Positions 20,074 to 28,982 are shown, counted from the stretch's first letter. The stretch: DNA of 64,000 nt from Skermanella pratensis (GCF_008843145.1 NZ_CP030265.1:1846001-1910000), one strand, 5' to 3'. Made by a program: numbers and translations. Notes: generated by a model not told the origin, from the letters alone.

Positions 20074-21159
20074 GTGAAGAAAGATGAGGGCAGTCGCTTG
20101 GAGTTGAGTTCGGTAAGGGCGCTGAAGGCCGAGGTTTCCGCGGACATCCTGGGGCCGCTTCTGAGGGAGGCGCGGGAAGCGCGCAGTTTCGGGCTGGCCG
20201 CCGGCCCGATGCGGCGCGCGGTGAAGCCGGAGAGGGGCGTGGCCCTCGGCATCGCCGGGGGACCGAGCCCGCACCAGTACCGCCTGGCGGTGCGCATCCA
20301 GCGCCGCACCTTCGAGGATGACGGCGACCTGCGCCGACGGCTCGAATCCGTATCGCACAGCGAGGTGGACATCCGCTATGTCGGGCGCGTCGCCAAGCGG
20401 ACCACGGCAGATCCCGCCGTCCACCCCGCCGTCCACGGCCCGATGCCGCCCTGGTTCCGCCTGCGCCAGAGGCCGTTGCTGATCGGCTGCTCGGTCGGGC
20501 ACCATGCCGTCACCGCCGGCAGCCTCGGCGGCTTTTTCAGGCACCGCGAGACCGGGCGGACGGTCCTGCTCAGCAACAACCATGTGCTGGCGAACGAGGA
20601 CCTGGCCAAGCCCGGCGACGCCGTGCTCCAGCCCGGGCGGTTCGACGGCGGGCGCCGGTTCAAGGACCGCATCGGCACGCTGGTCGGCACGGTCCCGATG
20701 AAGACAGACGGTTCCAACCTGATGGATGCAGCGATCGCCGGCCTGGCCGAGGGAGTGCCTTTCGATCCGCGCTCGATCACCGGTTTCGGCCTGCTGCGCG
20801 GGCTGCGCGACCGGCCGGTCGAACCGGGCGACGAGGTCCTCAAGATCGGCCGCACCACCGGCCTGACCCACGGCGTGGTGACCGCCATCGAGCTCGACGA
20901 CGTGGTGGTCGATTATGACCGGGGGCAGATCACCTTCGACCGGCAGATCGAGATCGAAGGGGCGGGCGGCAGCCCCTTCAGCAGCGGCGGCGACAGCGGC
21001 TCCCTGATCCTCGACCGGGAGGGAGACGCCTGCGCGCTGCTCTTCGCCGGCAGCGACCATGGCGGAAGCAACGGCAAGGGCGTGACCAATGCCAACGATT
21101 TGAGCCTTGTCATGGAAACTCTGAATTTGGAACTGGCGCTCGAACCGCTTATTGCTTAA
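20074..21159 (+). CDS. Trypsin-like serine protease (chymotrypsin fold)
   Basis: 361-aa protein with a trypsin-like catalytic core in the C-terminal two thirds. The catalytic His is in VLLSNNHVLANED, a likely Asp in GSNLMDAAIAGL, and the Ser in SSGGDSGSLIL. The first ~120 residues are charged and contain no signal peptide, so secretion is not evident. The start is a GTG at 20074, only a few bases after the stop of the preceding hydrolase. A small protein gene begins 9 bp downstream (21169) and looks like a partner or split domain. Physiological target unknown. Confidence 0.8.
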   Translation: MKKDEGSRLELSSVRALKAEVSADILGPLLREAREARSFGLAAGPMRRAVKPERGVALGIAGGPSPHQYRLAVRIQRRTFEDDGDLRRRLESVSHSEVDIRYVGRVAKRTTADPAVHPAVHGPMPPWFRLRQRPLLIGCSVGHHAVTAGSLGGFFRHRETGRTVLLSNNHVLANEDLAKPGDAVLQPGRFDGGRRFKDRIGTLVGTVPMKTDGSNLMDAAIAGLAEGVPFDPRSITGFGLLRGLRDRPVEPGDEVLKIGRTTGLTHGVVTAIELDDVVVDYDRGQITFDRQIEIEGAGGSPFSSGGDSGSLILDREGDACALLFAGSDHGGSNGKGVTNANDLSLVMETLNLELALEPLIA

Positions 21160-21168
21160 ATTGAAACC

Positions 21169-21390
21169 ATGTCGAACGTGTCGATAGACCAGGCCAGACG
21201 GGTGAAACCGAAAGCGGGCGAAGCCGCCCGCCGCTGCGGAACCGTGACCGGCGTCGGCATCACCAAGGTCGGCGACTCCTATGCCGTCAAGGTCAACCTG
21301 TGCGAGCCGGTGCCGAAGGCATCGCTTCCCGACGCCATCGACGGCGTGAAGGTGGTCTACGAAGTCCTGGGCAGGACCGCGGCGCGGTAG
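21169..21390 (+). CDS. Small protein paired with the trypsin-like protease
   Basis: 73 aa. The segment GTVTGVGITKVGDSYAVKVN followed by LPDAIDGVKVVYEVLG resembles the small N-terminal domain (VGVGxG ... lP..idGvpV) that precedes many bacterial trypsin-like domains; here it is encoded separately, 9 bp after the protease gene. It could be a detached pro-domain or an inhibitor; that is inference. No signal peptide or membrane segment. The lower-GC region begins right after it. Confidence 0.65.
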   Translation: MSNVSIDQARRVKPKAGEAARRCGTVTGVGITKVGDSYAVKVNLCEPVPKASLPDAIDGVKVVYEVLGRTAAR

Positions 21391-21874
21391 CGACGCCCCT
21401 CTGCGGCCCTCCGGATTCGAGGGCATCGCCAAAGCCCCTGCGAACATCTCCAATCTAGAGCTGAAGCAATCAGGCTCGATGCACGATTGCCATGGACATG
21501 GAGCGGGCCGGAGTTCGTGTCTTCTTCTCGTGCTCGCACGATGACAACGTCTATCTCGATCACATCCCGGAACCGCATGGCACGAAGAGATCGTCGCCCG
21601 GCTGAACAGCGCCGACCTGATCATCGGTCCGCACGACGTAGAACAGCCCGCCCAGCAACTGCCGCATGTCATGCCGACGGCGGTTGAACGCTTCCAACAA
21701 AGGAATTTGGTTTCCCTATCCGGAGCATGGGAAGAAACGTTTACCTGATCGAAGCGTTCGAGAAAAATTGCCGCCGCCAGCAAGAAACATTGGCGGCATC
21801 AATCGCAAACGGCTTTCTGACCCGAACACCGAGCGGATGGGAGTGCTGGAGGACGGCAACGCGTGAGGATCGAT
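21391..21874. other. Lower-GC intergenic stretch with gene remnants
   Basis: Apart from the TIR pieces at 21491-21720 there is no intact gene here. GC is visibly below that of the PGC and codon patterns are irregular. A short open stretch ending at 21866 (NTERMGVLEDGNA) may be the tail of another lost gene. Together with the MFS gene it looks like the relic of an acquired segment. Confidence 0.45.
21491..21720 (+). pseudogene. TIR-domain protein remnant
   Basis: Two short pieces of a TIR domain in different frames. The first, from ATG 21491, reads VRVFFSCSHDDNVYLDHI, the first strand and helix of a TIR fold. After a break near 21570 a second frame reads WHEEIVARLNSADLIIGP, the W..EI...L..ADLII block, but the middle of the domain (~50 residues) and the whole C-terminal part are missing. 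Both deletion and frameshift have occurred, so the gene is dead. It probably derives from a defence or signalling gene brought in with this lower-GC stretch. Confidence 0.6.
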
Positions 21875-23064
21875 ATGACACCAACCATTCGGCTGACGAC
21901 CACCGGTTTGATTGCCACAGCCGTGGCCTTCGGTCCCGCCCGCATGGGATTTGGCCTCTTCCTGCCTGCCTTCCGGGAAGAGTTCGCGCTTTCGACGTCC
22001 ATGGCTGGAATGATCGCCAGCGCGGGATTCCTAGCCTTCCTTGTGGCGCTTCTGGCGAGCGCCTGGATCTGCCGGCGATTTGGCGAGCGTGTCGCGGTCA
22101 CCACTGGCGCCGTGGCAGCGTCGATCGGCTTCGCAACGGTGGCGGCGGCCGAGACCTCCGGCATCCTCGCCCTGGGCATTGCCCTCGCCGGAACCAGTGC
22201 GGGCCTTTGCTGGGCGCCGTTCAACGACGCGGCCGAGCGTGTGGTACCCAGTGAGGCGCGTGCCACCTCGCTCTCCGTGGTCTCGACCGGAACCACCTTC
22301 GGAGTCGCGGCCGCCGCCGGGCTCGCGCTCGCCGTGACGCAGGGAGCCCTGGACTGGCGGGGTGCCTGGGTCGGCTTCACGCTCAGCGGGGTCGCCCTTG
22401 CGGCAATCGCACAGGCCGGGCTGCCGTCGAGCCGGGGCCGGAAGCCGGCCCCGGAGGGTTCCCCGACACGGTCGCGGCAGCAGGCAGTCTTACCCGGCGC
22501 GCTGCCATTCCCCTATACGGCACGGCACTCTGCTTCGGGATGACAAACGCGATCTTCCTGTCTTTTGCAGCCGACCGGGTCGTGGGGGCCGGTGGCCTGC
22601 CTGGTCTTCCGGACGAGGTCGCCTCGGTCGTGATCTTTCTCGCCTACGGGATATTTGGCGTGCTCGGCCTCGCGACCGGGCGGATCGAAGCACGGATCGG
22701 GCTTGCGCCGCTGCTTTGCCTCATCTTCGCCGCAGCGGCGCTGTCGCTTATGCTGATCGCCATCGCGCCGACGTCGTGGATCGCGGTGATCGCAGCCTCA
22801 GGGCTGCACGGCGCGGCGGTCATGATGGTGAGCGCGGTGTTCTCGTTCTGGAGCGTGCGGCTGTTTCCGGGGCGCAGCACTCTCGGCTTCACGGCGGCGC
22901 TGCTCTGCATGGCTGCCGGAAGCGTACTGGGTCCGGCGCTGGCAGGGCTATTGGCAGCCGCTCAGGGTCCGTTGGTCATGTTCCTCGCCGCCGCCACACC
23001 GTCGATTGCCACGGCGCTGTGGTTCGGCGCGCGACTGAAGCGTATTCAGACGAGCGTGCCCTAG
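21875..23064 (+). pseudogene. MFS transporter, frameshifted as read
   Basis: Major facilitator superfamily protein. The first half (21875 to ~22450) has PARMGFGLFLPAFREEFAL and about six hydrophobic helices; the second half, in another frame (from ~22450 to 23064), begins RRAAIPLYGTALCFGMTN and has the other helices. One missing base near the G/C runs at 22446-22465 explains the break; restoring it gives a 396-aa protein of normal length. The helix pattern resembles YbfB/YjiJ-type MFS proteins; substrate unknown. ATG 21875 has GAGG just upstream; a GTG at 21863 is the alternative. GC content is lower than the flanking PGC. Confidence 0.75.
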
Positions 23065-23073
23065 GTTGGTGTC

Positions 23074-23186
23074 CGATCAGGTTGAACCGCTCCGGTCCAC
23101 GCGGCCTGCCGTTCCACTTGCCGCGTTGCGTTGGGCCCGTGGCCCAACGCAACGGTTCGGCTGCTCCGGGCGGATCGACCTGATCG
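23074..23186. repeat. Interspersed palindromic repeat, copy B
   Basis: About 113 bp after the MFS gene. The core is a 13-bp perfect inverted repeat with a 3-base spacer at 23125-23153 (GTTGCGTTGGGCC / GGCCCAACGCAAC). Outer ends form a second, imperfect inverted repeat (CGATCAGGTTGA / TCGACCTGATCG). It aligns with the reverse complement of 4773-4878. Likely REP/MITE-like, non-coding. Confidence 0.75.
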
Positions 23187-23425
23187 GGCACAGCTCTAGT
23201 GTCCGTGCACGGTAGTTCTGATGAGTTCGGCGGAGCAGGGTGCCGTAGCGGGATAGCGCAGCAAAGAAGGCTTCTCCGAAGAATTGCGATAACCGTGGAT
23301 CTGGACACGTGCCCGCAATTCCTGATCCTGATCGATCTCTTGCGATCAGCGCCCATAACCGAGTTTCACCGCGCCCGAACCTGAGCCCTATCCAGAGTGT
23401 CAAGTTCGTGTTACGCTCCGGCGTT
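23187..23425. promoter_or_regulatory. Upstream region of crtI
   Basis: About 240 bp without a convincing gene. Near its right end at 23398-23415 is TGTCAAGTTCGTGTTACG, a TGT-N12-ACG near-match to the PpsR operator, ending 10 bp before the crtI ATG. Its position suits repression of crtIB; the imperfect right half makes this uncertain. Confidence 0.4.
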
Positions 23426-24936
23426 ATGAACAAGATGACACGCGACATCCAGGCTTCTCCCCATGCCGTCGTCATCGGCAGCGGCTTCGGCGGGCTGGCC
23501 GCCGCGGTCCGGCTGGGTGCGCGGGGCTATAGGGTCACCGTTCTGGAGCGGCTCGATGCGCCGGGAGGGCGGGCCTATGTGTACCGGCAGGACGGTTTCA
23601 CCTTCGACGCCGGTCCCACCATCGTCACGGCGCCCTTCCTGCTGGAGGAGCTTTGGCAGCTCTGCGGGAAGCGGCTGGCCGACGACGTGGAGCTGCGGGC
23701 GATCTCGCCGTTCTACCGCATCCGGTTCGACGACGGCCAAGTGTTCGAGTACTCCGGCGACGACGCCGCGATGCGGGCGGAAGTCGCGAAGTTCTCGCCC
23801 GCCGATGTTCCGGGCTACGAGAGCTTTCTGAAGGCCAGCGAAGCGCGCTTCAGGATCGGGTTCGAGCAGTTGGGCGACGTGCCGTTCAGCAGCTGGACGG
23901 ACATGGCGCGGGTGCTTCCCGATCTGGTCCGGCTGGCGGGCCATCGCTCGGTCTACGACCTGGTCTGCCGGCACGTGCGCGATCCCAGGCTTCGCACCGT
24001 GCTGAGCTTCCATCCCCTGCTGGTCGGCGGCAATCCCTTCGCCACCACCTCGATCTACAGCCTGATCGCCTTCCTGGAGCGGCGCTGGGGCGTCCATTTC
24101 GCCATGGGCGGCACGGGGCAACTGGTCCGCGGCCTGGTCCGCCTGATCGAGGGGCAGGGCGGCGTGGTCCGCTGCGACACCGAGGTCGCCCGCATCACCG
24201 TCCGCGACGGCCGCGCCACGGGCGTCAGGCTGGCGTCCGGCGAGGAGATCGCCGCCGACATCGTCGTGTCCAACGCCGACAGCGCCTGGACCTACCGCCA
24301 CCTGATCGCGCCGGAAGCCCGCAAGCGCTGGACCGACCGCCGGATCGACCGCGCCCGCTATTCCATGAGCCTGTTCGTCTGGTACTTCGGCACCCGCCGC
24401 CGCTACGAGGATGTCGCCCACCATACGATCCTGCTCGGCCCGCGCTACCGCGAGCTGCTGGACGACATTTTCCGGCGGAAGATCCTGGCCCAGGACTTCA
24501 GCCTCTACCTGCACCGGCCGACCGCGACCGACCCGTCGCTGGCCCCCGACGGCTGCGACGCCTTCTACGTGCTGTCCCCCGTTCCCCACCTGGACAGCGG
24601 CACCCGCTGGGACGAGACGGCGGAGACCTACCGCCGCGCCATAGAGCGCCACCTGGGCGAAACCCTGCTTCCCGGCCTCCAGGGTCAGATCGTCACGTCC
24701 CGCATGCTGACCCCCAGGATTTCCAGGACCGCCTGCTCTCGGTGCGCGGAGCCGCGTTCGGGCTGGAGCCGGTGCTGACCCAAAGCGCCTGGTTCCGCCC
24801 GCATAACAAAAGCGAGGATATCGAGCGGCTGTATCTGGTGGGGGCCGGGACCCATCCCGGTGCGGGACTGCCGGGCGTGCTGTCGTCGGCCCGCGTCCTG
24901 GACAAGGTGGTGCCGCATGCGGCCGTCCTGGTCTAG
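23426..24936 (+). pseudogene. crtI: Phytoene desaturase, frameshifted as read
   Basis: FAD-dependent phytoene desaturase that makes lycopene or neurosporene. The N-terminal FAD motif is AVVIGSGFGGLAAAVRLGA; HPLLVGGNPFATTSIYSLI and the GGTGQLVRGLVRLIE block are intact. At a run of five Cs (24711-24715) the frame is lost: one extra C restores MLTPQDFQDRLLSVRGAAFG and the C-terminal signature LYLVGAGTHPGAGLPGVLSS, giving 503 aa. The C-terminal part then overlaps crtB by 20 bp as expected for an operon. Since the downstream sequence is fully conserved, a one-base sequence error is more likely than decay. Start is ATG 23426, with ATG 23435 as an alternative. Confidence 0.88.
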
Positions 24937-25978
24937 CCCCGGGACCGGGCCGGTCACGGCCGCCGATTTCGCGGCTTGCCGCCGGTTGCTCATGAACGCT
25001 TCGCGGACTTTCCACGCCGCCTCGCTCCTCCTGCCGTCCAGGGTGCGGCAACCGGCCTCCGCCCTGTACGCCTTCTGCCGTCTGGCCGACGACGCGGCCG
25101 ACTTGGCCGACGACGGCGACGCCGCGCTGGAACGGATGCGCCGGCGGCTGGACCGGGCCTATGCGGGCCGGCCGCTGGATCATGCGGTGGACAGGGCCTT
25201 CGCCGATGTGGTCGACCGTTTCGCGATACCCCGCACCCTGCCGGAAGCGCTGTTCGAAGGGTTCGAATGGGATCTCGCCGGCCGGCGTTACGCAAGGCTC
25301 GGGGAACTCAACGCCTACGCCGCCCGCGTCGCCGGGACCGTCGGCGCCATGATGGCCGTGCTGATGGGCGTGCGCGACGGCGACGTGGTGGCCCGCGCCT
25401 GCGACCTGGGCATGGCGATGCAGCTTTCCAACATCGCCCGAGACGTCGGCGAGGACGCGCGGGCCGGCCGCCTCTACCTGCCGATGGAGTGGCTTGGGGA
25501 AGCCGGGATCGACCCCGACGCCTGGCTGGCCGACCCGGTGTTCAGCCCGGCGCTGGGCGGCGTGGTCCGGCGGCTGCTGGCCGCGGCCGACGAATTCTAC
25601 CGCCACGCGGACTCCGGCATCGCCCGCCTGCCGCCCGCGTGCCGCCCCGGCATCCAGGCCGCCCGCCACCTCTATGCGGAGATCGGGCGCGAGGTGGAGC
25701 GGGCCGACGGGGACTCGGTGTCCCGCCGGGCCGTCGTCCCGGCGCGGCGCAAGGCCCTGCTGCTGGCCAGGGCGTCGGCCGCCGCCCTGTCCGGCGCCGC
25801 CCAGGCGGCGGTCCCCCGGAGCGCCGAGGCGTCCCGCTTCCTTGTCGAGGCCGTGGCCGCCACCACGGGGCGCGACGGGAGCCAAGATGGGGTCCGGGAC
25901 GATCCTGTCGTGTGGCTGCTCCTCCTGTTCGAGCGGCTGGAGCGCGGCCAGCGCGTGGCGCTGAAGCGCCAGGGCTGA
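24917..25978 (+). CDS. crtB: Phytoene synthase
   Basis: 353-aa squalene/phytoene synthase that joins two geranylgeranyl diphosphates. First Asp-rich region: LYAFCRLADDAADLADD; second: LSNIARDVGEDARAGRLYLP. Both are complete. The ATG at 24917 lies inside the end of crtI, so the two are coupled. Two very small membrane-protein genes follow. Confidence 0.95.
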   Translation: MRPSWSSPGTGPVTAADFAACRRLLMNASRTFHAASLLLPSRVRQPASALYAFCRLADDAADLADDGDAALERMRRRLDRAYAGRPLDHAVDRAFADVVDRFAIPRTLPEALFEGFEWDLAGRRYARLGELNAYAARVAGTVGAMMAVLMGVRDGDVVARACDLGMAMQLSNIARDVGEDARAGRLYLPMEWLGEAGIDPDAWLADPVFSPALGGVVRRLLAAADEFYRHADSGIARLPPACRPGIQAARHLYAEIGREVERADGDSVSRRAVVPARRKALLLARASAAALSGAAQAAVPRSAEASRFLVEAVAATTGRDGSQDGVRDDPVVWLLLLFERLERGQRVALKRQG

Positions 25979-25985
25979 TCCCGCG

Positions 25986-26150
25986 GTGTCGACGGGGTGG
26001 TTCGCCCTGGCGGAGATGCTGCTGGTCTTCGGCGGGGTCCTCGGCTGGGCGATCTATCAGATCGTCTCCGTCAGCCGGGCATCCAGGGACGATCCCAAGC
26101 GGCCCGATCAAAGTGATCCGAAACGAAAGGATAGTGACAAGTCATTATGA
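25986..26150 (+). CDS. Small single-span membrane protein downstream of crtB
   Basis: 54 codons from a GTG start 8 bp after crtB. One hydrophobic helix (MLLVFGGVLGWAIYQIV, about residues 11-27) is followed by a highly charged tail rich in Asp, Lys and Arg. Similar short ORFs sit next to crtB in other purple-bacterial PGCs; function unknown. No clear ribosome site, but tight spacing suggests coupling to crtB. Confidence 0.55.
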   Translation: MSTGWFALAEMLLVFGGVLGWAIYQIVSVSRASRDDPKRPDQSDPKRKDSDKSL

Positions 26151-26229
26151 ATCTAAGGATTCGGAACTAACCGTCGGTGCCTCCGGTTTCCAAGCAATTG
26201 CCAAGCAGACGAACCTGAGGAGACGGGAA

Positions 26230-26403
26230 ATGGAAGATGGCAGCGATGGCGGCATGATCTGGGCGCTGGCCGGCATGACATTGGTGATTGTTCTCATAGT
26301 CGTGGTTTATCAGTTCGTTAGAACCAGACGGAAGCAGCAGAAACTCGGCGAGGACGGTCCCGGCAGCAACGTTCGCATGCCGGGCGAGGATCGCCGCCAC
26401 TAA
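26230..26403 (+). CDS. Small single-span membrane protein
   Basis: 57 codons. GAGGAG precedes the ATG at good distance. The sequence begins MEDGSDGGMIWALAGM, has one transmembrane helix (TLVIVLIVVVYQFV), then a basic stop-transfer stretch RTRRKQQK and a polar tail. No family recognised. The gene is convergent with crtC; a hairpin lies between them. Confidence 0.6.
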   Translation: MEDGSDGGMIWALAGMTLVIVLIVVVYQFVRTRRKQQKLGEDGPGSNVRMPGEDRRH

Positions 26404-26405
26404 GG

Positions 26406-26434
26406 CCCGGGGTGCAGGCCCCGGGGTGCGCACC
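26406..26434. terminator. Hairpin between convergent genes
   Basis: CCCGGGG and CCCCGGG (26406-26412 and 26419-26425) with a 6-base loop, followed by the palindrome GGTGCGCACC. The site lies exactly between the stop of the small membrane protein gene and the stop of crtC, so it could end transcription from both sides. There is no T-run, so this is a tentative call. Confidence 0.4.
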
Positions 26435-27379
26435 TCAAAATGCGCGCGGCATCCGGAAGGGCAGCAGGGCCTGCACCCACGGCGCGCGGAACCGGTCGAG
26501 CGACAGGCTCTCGTGGACCGCGGTCGCCGGCCGGGACCCGATGCTGGTTTCCAGGACCGAGCGCGCGTAGAACGGCGCGTCCACCAGCGTCTCCCGAACC
26601 CTCACCGCATGGCCCGGGTCGGCGCGCGTGGCGCGCGGGATGCGCCACCATTTCGTGACCGGCAACCGGGCCGGCGGCAGCGGATCGCCGATCTCGACCG
26701 CTCCCGCCGGGTCGATCCGCAGGGACAGCGCCAGCGGCGGCGCAGCGCGGCGGTCCACGTTGTACAGGATGGCGGCGCCGTCCCCCAGGTCCGCCCGGCA
26801 CCAGTCCCACTGGCTGAAGGCGTCCTCCAGGGCCTCGTCTCCCGCGTTGGTGTCGAAATAGCCGGTGCCGTTCCAGTTCAGGCCGGGCCGGTCCAGGTCA
26901 ACCTCCACCCGGGAGCGGGGGGAGATCGGCCACCAGCGGTGGCGGCCCGCGGCGTCCAGGACGAATGACCGCTCCGTCAGGGCTTGCGGGTGGATGCGGA
27001 TGGTGCCGCTGACCCTGGTCGGGACGGGCATCGTGGTCTCGTCGATTCGGATCGTCAGCACGGTGCCGTCCCAGTCGAGCGAACTCGGCCCGATGGCGAG
27101 CGAACGCTGGTCGCGGTGAAGCCGGCCGCGGCCCCGCTCCGTCATGCACCAGCGGTTCGCGCCGGCTCCCGTCAGGACGACGTTGACCGAGCAATGGTTC
27201 AGCGGATCGCCCCGGCCGAGGCGGCGCGCCATGGCATAGTAAGGCGAGAACACGCTGCCGATGAAGGCGATCACCGTCAGGCCGTGCCTTCCGTCGTCGC
27301 TCAGCGCGTCGACGTACCACCAGGAATAGCCGTCGCGGGTGATCGGACGGTCGAAGCGGAGGGTCGCGAACCCAGGTCG
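26435..27379 (-). CDS. crtC: Carotenoid 1,2-hydratase (hydroxyneurosporene synthase); start unresolved
   Basis: Adds water across the 1,2 double bond of lycopene/neurosporene in spirilloxanthin synthesis. The family N-terminus is present: DGYSWWYVDALSDDGRHGL, TVIAFIGSVFSPYYAMARR; then NHCSVNVVLTG, RFRAPWVQALLPFRMPRAF at the end. No ATG, GTG or TTG occurs in this frame before the conserved part; the first in-frame Met (near 27232) would remove it. The frame is -1 relative to crtD, whose C-terminus overlaps. Either a base is missing near 27371-27379, which would make one CrtD-CrtC reading frame, or an unusual start is used. The start given is simply the beginning of the homologous frame. Confidence 0.85.
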   Translation of the reverse strand, partial: RPGFATLRFDRPITRDGYSWWYVDALSDDGRHGLTVIAFIGSVFSPYYAMARRLGRGDPLNHCSVNVVLTGAGANRWCMTERGRGRLHRDQRSLAIGPSSLDWDGTVLTIRIDETTMPVPTRVSGTIRIHPQALTERSFVLDAAGRHRWWPISPRSRVEVDLDRPGLNWNGTGYFDTNAGDEALEDAFSQWDWCRADLGDGAAILYNVDRRAAPPLALSLRIDPAGAVEIGDPLPPARLPVTKWWRIPRATRADPGHAVRVRETLVDAPFYARSVLETSIGSRPATAVHESLSLDRFRAPWVQALLPFRMPRAF

Positions 27380-28857
27380 CGCAGCACCGCCCGAGCCGCC
27401 ATCCGGCCCGACAAGGCCACCATCGGCACTCCCGGACCCGGATGGATGCTGCCGCCCGCCAGGTACAGGCCGGGAATCCGGCTGCGCGCCGTCGGGCGGC
27501 TGAACGAGGCCTTCCAGCCGTGCGACGCCGGTCCGTAGAGGGCTCCCCCGGTCGCCGGGAAGAGCCGGTTCCAGTCCCGCGGCGTCGTCACCATGGTGTG
27601 CTCCGGCGACGTCCGCAGGCGCAGGCCGCAGCGTTCCAGGATGCCGAATGTGCTGTTCGCGCATTGCTCGATCTCCGTCGGGTCGAAGGGGGGGATGTCG
27701 CCGGTCGGCGGGGCGTTGACCAGGCAGAACAGGCGTTCGGGGCCGCCGGGCGGCGCGGCGCCTCCCGCGTCCCTGTCCTGGGCGCAGACATAGACGGTGG
27801 GCGCCCGGGGCAGGCGGGAGCGGCCGAAGATGTCGTCGAACTCCGCGGCGTAGTCGTCGGAGAAGAAGACGGTGTGCCGCGACAGCGGAAACCCCTCGGG
27901 TTCGGCCAGGAGGCTCCAGGTCACGGCTGACAGCGACCGGTGCGCCGGATCGGCGGGCGGGACCGCCCGTGCCGCGGCGGGCCCCAGGAAACCGCCGGCC
28001 AGCGCGCCCGAGTCGGCGTTGACGACAACCGAGTCGGCCTCGATCCGCTCGCCGCTGGCCAGCGTGACGCCTGAAGTCCGCCCGCCGGTCGTATCGATCT
28101 TCGCGACCTCCGCGCCGTACCGGAAGACCGCCCCGTGCCGTTCGGCCAGCCGCGCCAGCGCCTCCGCCAGCCGCGCCATGCCGCCCTCGACCAGCCAGAC
28201 CCCGTCCTGTTCCACATGGGCCACCAGCATCAGCGTGGCGGGCGCCAGGAAGGGAGAGGAGCCGCAATATGTGGCGTAGCGCCCGAACAGCTGTCGCAGG
28301 CGCGGGTCTTGGAAATAGTCGCCCAGCGCCTTCCACAGCGTGTCGAACGGCCGGATGCGCCAGAGGTCGCCCAGGCCCCGCAGGCCCACCGATCCAACCA
28401 GGCCCTTGACGCTGGGCTCCGCGCTGCGGACGAACGAGTCCTGGAGCGTGTGCCAGGTGCGCCGGGCCTCTGCCTGGAAGCGGCGGAACCCTTCGGCCTC
28501 GCGGGCTCCCGCGAAGGCGCCGATCGCGTCGGCCGACCGCTTCGGGTCGGCGAAAAGGTCGAGCCGCGAGCCGTCGGTCCAGGCATGGCGCGCCAGGACC
28601 TCCGCCGGTCTCAGCGTGACGTGCCGGTGCAGGTCGTCACCGGCGTCGGCGAAGATCTCCTCGAAGATGCGAGGCAGTGTGAAGACGGTGGGACCCGCGT
28701 CCAGGCGGGCGCCGCCGACGGCGACTTCCCGCATCTTGCCGCCGGGATGGTCCGCCTTCTCCAGGACCGTCACGTCCATGCCCCGGCTCGCCAGCGTCAG
28801 GGCGGCGGTCAGTCCGCCGATGCCGGCGCCGACGACGACGATGCGGTTTCCGAACAA
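27301..28857 (-). CDS. crtD: Methoxyneurosporene/hydroxy-carotenoid 3,4-desaturase
   Basis: FAD-dependent carotenoid desaturase of the CrtI/CrtD family in the spirilloxanthin pathway. The FAD motif RIVVVGAGIGGLTAALTLA is near the N-terminus and the C-terminal signature GLYLAGGSIHPGPGVPMVAL near the end. The last ~25 residues (RPSASTVRSP...) are not CrtD-like and overlap crtC in another frame, so the true end is probably altered by the suspected missing base. I place the start at TTG 28857 (LFGNRIVVVG) with GGAG close by; the open frame reaches TTG 28923, but that codon lies inside the operator at 28915-28932. Divergent from crtE. Confidence 0.9.
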   Translation of the reverse strand: MFGNRIVVVGAGIGGLTAALTLASRGMDVTVLEKADHPGGKMREVAVGGARLDAGPTVFTLPRIFEEIFADAGDDLHRHVTLRPAEVLARHAWTDGSRLDLFADPKRSADAIGAFAGAREAEGFRRFQAEARRTWHTLQDSFVRSAEPSVKGLVGSVGLRGLGDLWRIRPFDTLWKALGDYFQDPRLRQLFGRYATYCGSSPFLAPATLMLVAHVEQDGVWLVEGGMARLAEALARLAERHGAVFRYGAEVAKIDTTGGRTSGVTLASGERIEADSVVVNADSGALAGGFLGPAAARAVPPADPAHRSLSAVTWSLLAEPEGFPLSRHTVFFSDDYAAEFDDIFGRSRLPRAPTVYVCAQDRDAGGAAPPGGPERLFCLVNAPPTGDIPPFDPTEIEQCANSTFGILERCGLRLRTSPEHTMVTTPRDWNRLFPATGGALYGPASHGWKASFSRPTARSRIPGLYLAGGSIHPGPGVPMVALSGRMAARAVLRDLGSRPSASTVRSPATAIPGGTSTR

Positions 28858-28914
28858 TGTCTCCGGCCTCTCCTGCTTGACATGAAGAATGTCGTTGAAC
28901 CTGACTAACGCTCG

Positions 28915-28932
28915 TGTCAACAATATATGACA
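28915..28932. promoter_or_regulatory. PpsR/CrtJ operator between crtD and crtE
   Basis: TGTCAACAATATATGACA, a perfect TGT-N12-ACA in the short divergent region of crtDC and crtEF-bchCXYZ-puf. Matches the operator of the redox-responsive repressor PpsR/CrtJ, encoded here at 59822-61345. One site could control both directions. Confidence 0.8.
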
Positions 28933-28982
28933 GTGACGCGCGACAATCTACCATTACAACGATGCGCGACGGGAGGTTGCCC

